From assembly GCF_009720775.1 (NCBI RefSeq), contig NZ_WNKW01000008.1, forward strand, positions 32,215-96,214: DNA of 64,000 bases, given 5' to 3'. Numbering within the stretch: position 1 is the first letter of the stretch; the number at the start of each line of letters is the position of its first letter. Made by a program: the position numbers and the translations under genes. The notes under the pieces are model-generated. The model was given only the letters and a program-made list of their open reading frames with translations. It had not been told where the DNA came from and did no database searches. The stretch is from Pseudoduganella danionis. Lineage in GTDB: Bacteria > Pseudomonadota > Gammaproteobacteria > Burkholderiales > Burkholderiaceae_D. Shown here piece after piece: positions 62,027 through 64,000 of this stretch.

Positions 62027-63403
62027 TTACTGCCCTGGCGAGAGTGCTATCGCCCGTGTCTCACGCACAGCCGCCAGATCGCGCAGGCTCTGCTGCATCA
62101 TCACTTCGGCCATTTTCTCGTCGCTCACATCACGCAACATCAGCGAATAATGGGCCTCGCCATCTAGCTCGAAGCGGCGCAGGCTCAGCACCAGCGGGAA
62201 TCGTGCACCACAGGCGCGCATGCCGGTCGCTTCGGCCCGTATCATGGGCATCTGCCCTTCCGTCGAAATCACCGAGCTGCACAGAGTATCCAGCTGCGCA
62301 CGGTCGAATCCCGGCACACGGACTTCCAGCTTCACGCCGAACAGCTTGCCGCTGGCTACGCCAAAAATATGTTCGGCAGCCTGATTGGCCGACACTACGC
62401 AGCCATCACTATCGAGATTCAATACGCCCTCTGGCGCAGCATCAAGTACGGCGCGCAATTCCGTCTGGCTGCGCAGCAGGCGCCGGCTCATCATGCGCGT
62501 CACCGTATCTGCACGGGCCCGGATGATGGCCTGATGGTTAAGCAGCAAAGTCAGCGCCACGCTCACGCACAGCCCGAATAACAGCCACTGCCAGCTACGG
62601 CCATCGAAGCTGCCGTGCGCGCGCGAGTACACCACCATGGTCCATTGGCTCCCACCCCACGATAGCTGGCGCGTTGCCATCAGTTCTTTGCTCGACGCTT
62701 TGCGCGTGCCGTAGACCTGCCGCTGGGGATCGGCCAGCACGCCGCTGTAGAGCTGCACAGAGGCATCAGGATAAGCCCTTACCAGCAAGCGGTTCAGCAG
62801 CACATCAAGCCGCACCAGCGCCACCATGGAGCCCTGCAATGCCGTCCGACGCTGCTCTATGCTCTGCAGCTCCAGATCGTGCCGATAGACAGGAAGATAG
62901 AGCGCCACCAGCAAGCCTTTGCCGGCCTCAGGTAAGGCGTTCGGAGCCAAGGGAGCGCTCATGCTGGGCTGCCCGCTATCGCGCGCCTTGATCCACGCAG
63001 CATAACGGGGATCGCTAGCCACCAGCGTATCCGCTGCCGTGGCGCTGAATTCAAGCGCCACCAGCTCCGGCTGGGTCTGCGAAAGTTTGAGCCCGTCCGT
63101 GTAGCGGCGCCAGTCCGCATCGTTCATGGCCAGATAGGCCTGACGATAGGCGGCAGCCCCGCGCAGTATGAGCTGGTAGTTGTCGAGGCGCTGCTGTATG
63201 GCACTCTGGATACGCTCGGTAGAGTTCTGCAGTTGGGCATACTCGTCCTTACGCTCCTGCACGCGCATCCATTGCCAGCCTGCCAGTGTCACAGTCAGAC
63301 CCAACAGAATAGCTACGGCAGCAGCACGATTAGGCTTCAGCACATGCCAGCGTTGCGCGATTTTTTCGGACGCCCGCGCCAGGCGTTCCCTGAAAGCGTA
63401 CAT
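62027..63403 (-). CDS. CHASE-PAS membrane sensor protein without output domain
   Basis: 458 residues. The first membrane helix is about 20-40 (AAAVAILLGLTVTLAGWQW), and the periplasmic part to about 297 is CHASE-like (SAIQQRLDNYQLILRGAAAYRQA). The second helix is about 300-317 (WLLFGLCVSVALTLLL). A PAS domain follows from about 340 to 440 (ELRAVLDAAPEGVLNLDSDGCVVSANQAAEHIFGV). It then stops; no kinase, GGDEF or EAL domain is encoded. The Shine-Dalgarno GGAGGT supports the start. The terminator overlaps the end, so it is not truncated by the window. It is next to the rRNA operon. Confidence 0.85.
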   Translation of the reverse strand: MYAFRERLARASEKIAQRWHVLKPNRAAAVAILLGLTVTLAGWQWMRVQERKDEYAQLQNSTERIQSAIQQRLDNYQLILRGAAAYRQAYLAMNDADWRRYTDGLKLSQTQPELVALEFSATAADTLVASDPRYAAWIKARDSGQPSMSAPLAPNALPEAGKGLLVALYLPVYRHDLELQSIEQRRTALQGSMVALVRLDVLLNRLLVRAYPDASVQLYSGVLADPQRQVYGTRKASSKELMATRQLSWGGSQWTMVVYSRAHGSFDGRSWQWLLFGLCVSVALTLLLNHQAIIRARADTVTRMMSRRLLRSQTELRAVLDAAPEGVLNLDSDGCVVSANQAAEHIFGVASGKLFGVKLEVRVPGFDRAQLDTLCSSVISTEGQMPMIRAEATGMRACGARFPLVLSLRRFELDGEAHYSLMLRDVSDEKMAEVMMQQSLRDLAAVRETRAIALSPGQ

Positions 63404-63583
63404 ATGCACCTCCAGCTCACAACAAGCGGGCCATAGCCTTGTTACACCCTGCCCGCAACATATTTCTCTCGTTTTTATCAATTTAGGCGATTAAATTGAT
63501 TTTGCAAAGAAAAAATTATCGAGAGAAATTTTAGTTGCATTTAAGACTCACTAAAACGTATCGTGACTTTTCGGCGCCCAAAG
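63404..63583. other. Intergenic region between the CHASE-PAS gene and the rrn terminator
   Basis: About 180 bp, AT-rich. It should hold the promoter of the minus-strand sensor gene. I see no RNA gene or repeat. Confidence 0.4.
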
Positions 63584-63624
63584 CAAAAAACCCCCAACGG
63601 CCAAAAGGCAGAAGGGGGTTTTTC
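63584..63624 (-). terminator. Rho-independent terminator of the rRNA operon
   Basis: Read on the minus strand, AAAACCCCC and GGGGGTTTTTT form a stem with an AAGGCC-type loop, followed by a T-run, about 10 nt after the 5S 3' end. Confidence 0.88.
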
Positions 63625-63634
63625 TTAATAACTA

Positions 63635-63749
63635 GCTTGACGATAACCTACTTTCACACTGGTTGCAGCACTATCATCGGCGCAGAGTTGTTTCACGGTC
63701 CTGTTCGGGATGGGAAGGGGTGGGACCAACTTGCTATGGTCATCAAGCT
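63635..63749 (-). rRNA. rrf: 5S ribosomal RNA
   Basis: About 115 nt. On the minus strand it begins GCTTGATGACCATAGCAAG and contains CCACCCCTTCCCATCCCGAA, then CGCCGATGATAGTGCTGC and ends GTAGGTTATCGTCAAGC, whose ends pair. Ends are approximate to a few bases. Confidence 0.96.
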
Positions 63750-63888
63750 TTGACTTGTACGAGCCGCGTTCACACGAACGTTGCTCAGAATCTGGAATCG
63801 GTAAGTAATCAGCACTGAGTGCTGCGGGTAATGAAGTTGTCTCAACAACGTTTAACGGTCTTCTTACCTATACCCTGCTAAGGTTATA

Positions 63889-64000
63889 GGGACAAGCCGT
63901 ACGGGCAATTAGTATCAGTTAGCTTAATGCATTACTGCACTTCCACACCTGACCTATCAACGTCCTGGTCTCGAACGACCCTTCAAAGAGCTCAAGGCTC
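63889..64000 (-). rRNA. rrl: 23S ribosomal RNA, 3' end (partial)
   Basis: The last 110 or so bases are the 3' end of 23S on the minus strand: GACGTTGATAGGTCAGGTGT, then AAGCTAACTGATACTAATTG and CCCGTACGGCTTGTCC. The gene runs off the window. The 5S is downstream, separated by about 140 nt that hold no tRNA, so the operon order is 23S-5S. The 3' boundary is approximate. Confidence 0.95.

Overview
This 64-kb window is an ordinary, gene-dense chromosomal segment of a GC-rich betaproteobacterium. The gene order (glyA-nrdR-minor pilins-ribD-ribE-ribBA-ribH-nusB; ybgC-tolQRAB-pal-cpoB-tRNA-Lys), the 5S/23S sequence and the DUF4214 lipoproteins fit Burkholderiales, most likely the Oxalobacteraceae (Janthinobacterium/Duganella/Massilia type). 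That placement is inference from reading, not from a search. I see no phage, plasmid, transposase or CRISPR array.

Layout. 1-1.6 kb: lytic transglycosylase and an unknown Pro-rich protein. 1.8-5.9 kb (minus): riboflavin genes ribD, ribE, ribBA, ribH and nusB. 5.9-11.3 kb (minus): minor-pilin/PilY1 cluster pilV-W-X-Y1-E-fimT, running almost directly into ribD. 11.4-13.4 kb (minus): nrdR and glyA, with a ZTP-type riboswitch in the glyA leader. 13.6-19.7 kb (plus): a YdfG-type dehydrogenase and the Tol-Pal operon. 19.7-24 kb: two identical tRNA-Lys genes followed by two paralogous DUF4214 lipoproteins, one ending in a metzincin-like protease domain. 24-27.9 kb: NhaR-type regulator divergent from an HPF-like / TerC(Alx) / TerB-like operon, then a small basic protein and a VOC protein. 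28-36 kb: acyltransferase, SUV3-like helicase, YigZ, chemoreceptor, cystine-type symporter, small lipoprotein. 36-43 kb: FadL-type porin, RND efflux pump and adaptor, YuiD-like membrane protein. 43.4-50 kb: DUF475 protein, small membrane protein, internally duplicated beta-barrel, 765-residue coiled-coil protein, SrkA kinase, YecA-like SEC-C protein. 50-63.5 kb: oligoribonuclease, Ste24-like protease with RsgA, a large soluble sensor kinase, argFG, PpnP, MurB, YajQ, a nitronate-monooxygenase-family enzyme and a CHASE-PAS protein. The window ends in the 3' end of an rRNA operon (23S and 5S, minus strand).

How the genes work together. The glyA leader senses ZMP/ZTP, the alarmone for low 10-formyl-THF, and should couple serine hydroxymethyltransferase to one-carbon supply; nrdR lies directly downstream. 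The Tol-Pal genes form one compact operon for envelope constriction. The NhaR/HPF/TerC/TerB set looks like a cation- or pH-stress module that includes a ribosome-hibernation factor, with a clear LysR-type operator over the promoter. Most of the rest is housekeeping.

The best leads beyond routine annotation are the ZTP riboswitch, the DUF4214/metzincin lipoprotein pair beside tRNA-Lys, the duplicated beta-barrel next to the giant coiled-coil protein, a 90-bp perfect-armed palindromic element at 50.2 kb, nested CTGTCCG inverted repeats at 42.8 kb, and several proteins missing expected catalytic or output parts (RibBA, PilY1, CHASE-PAS). I did not find a clearly new multi-gene system.
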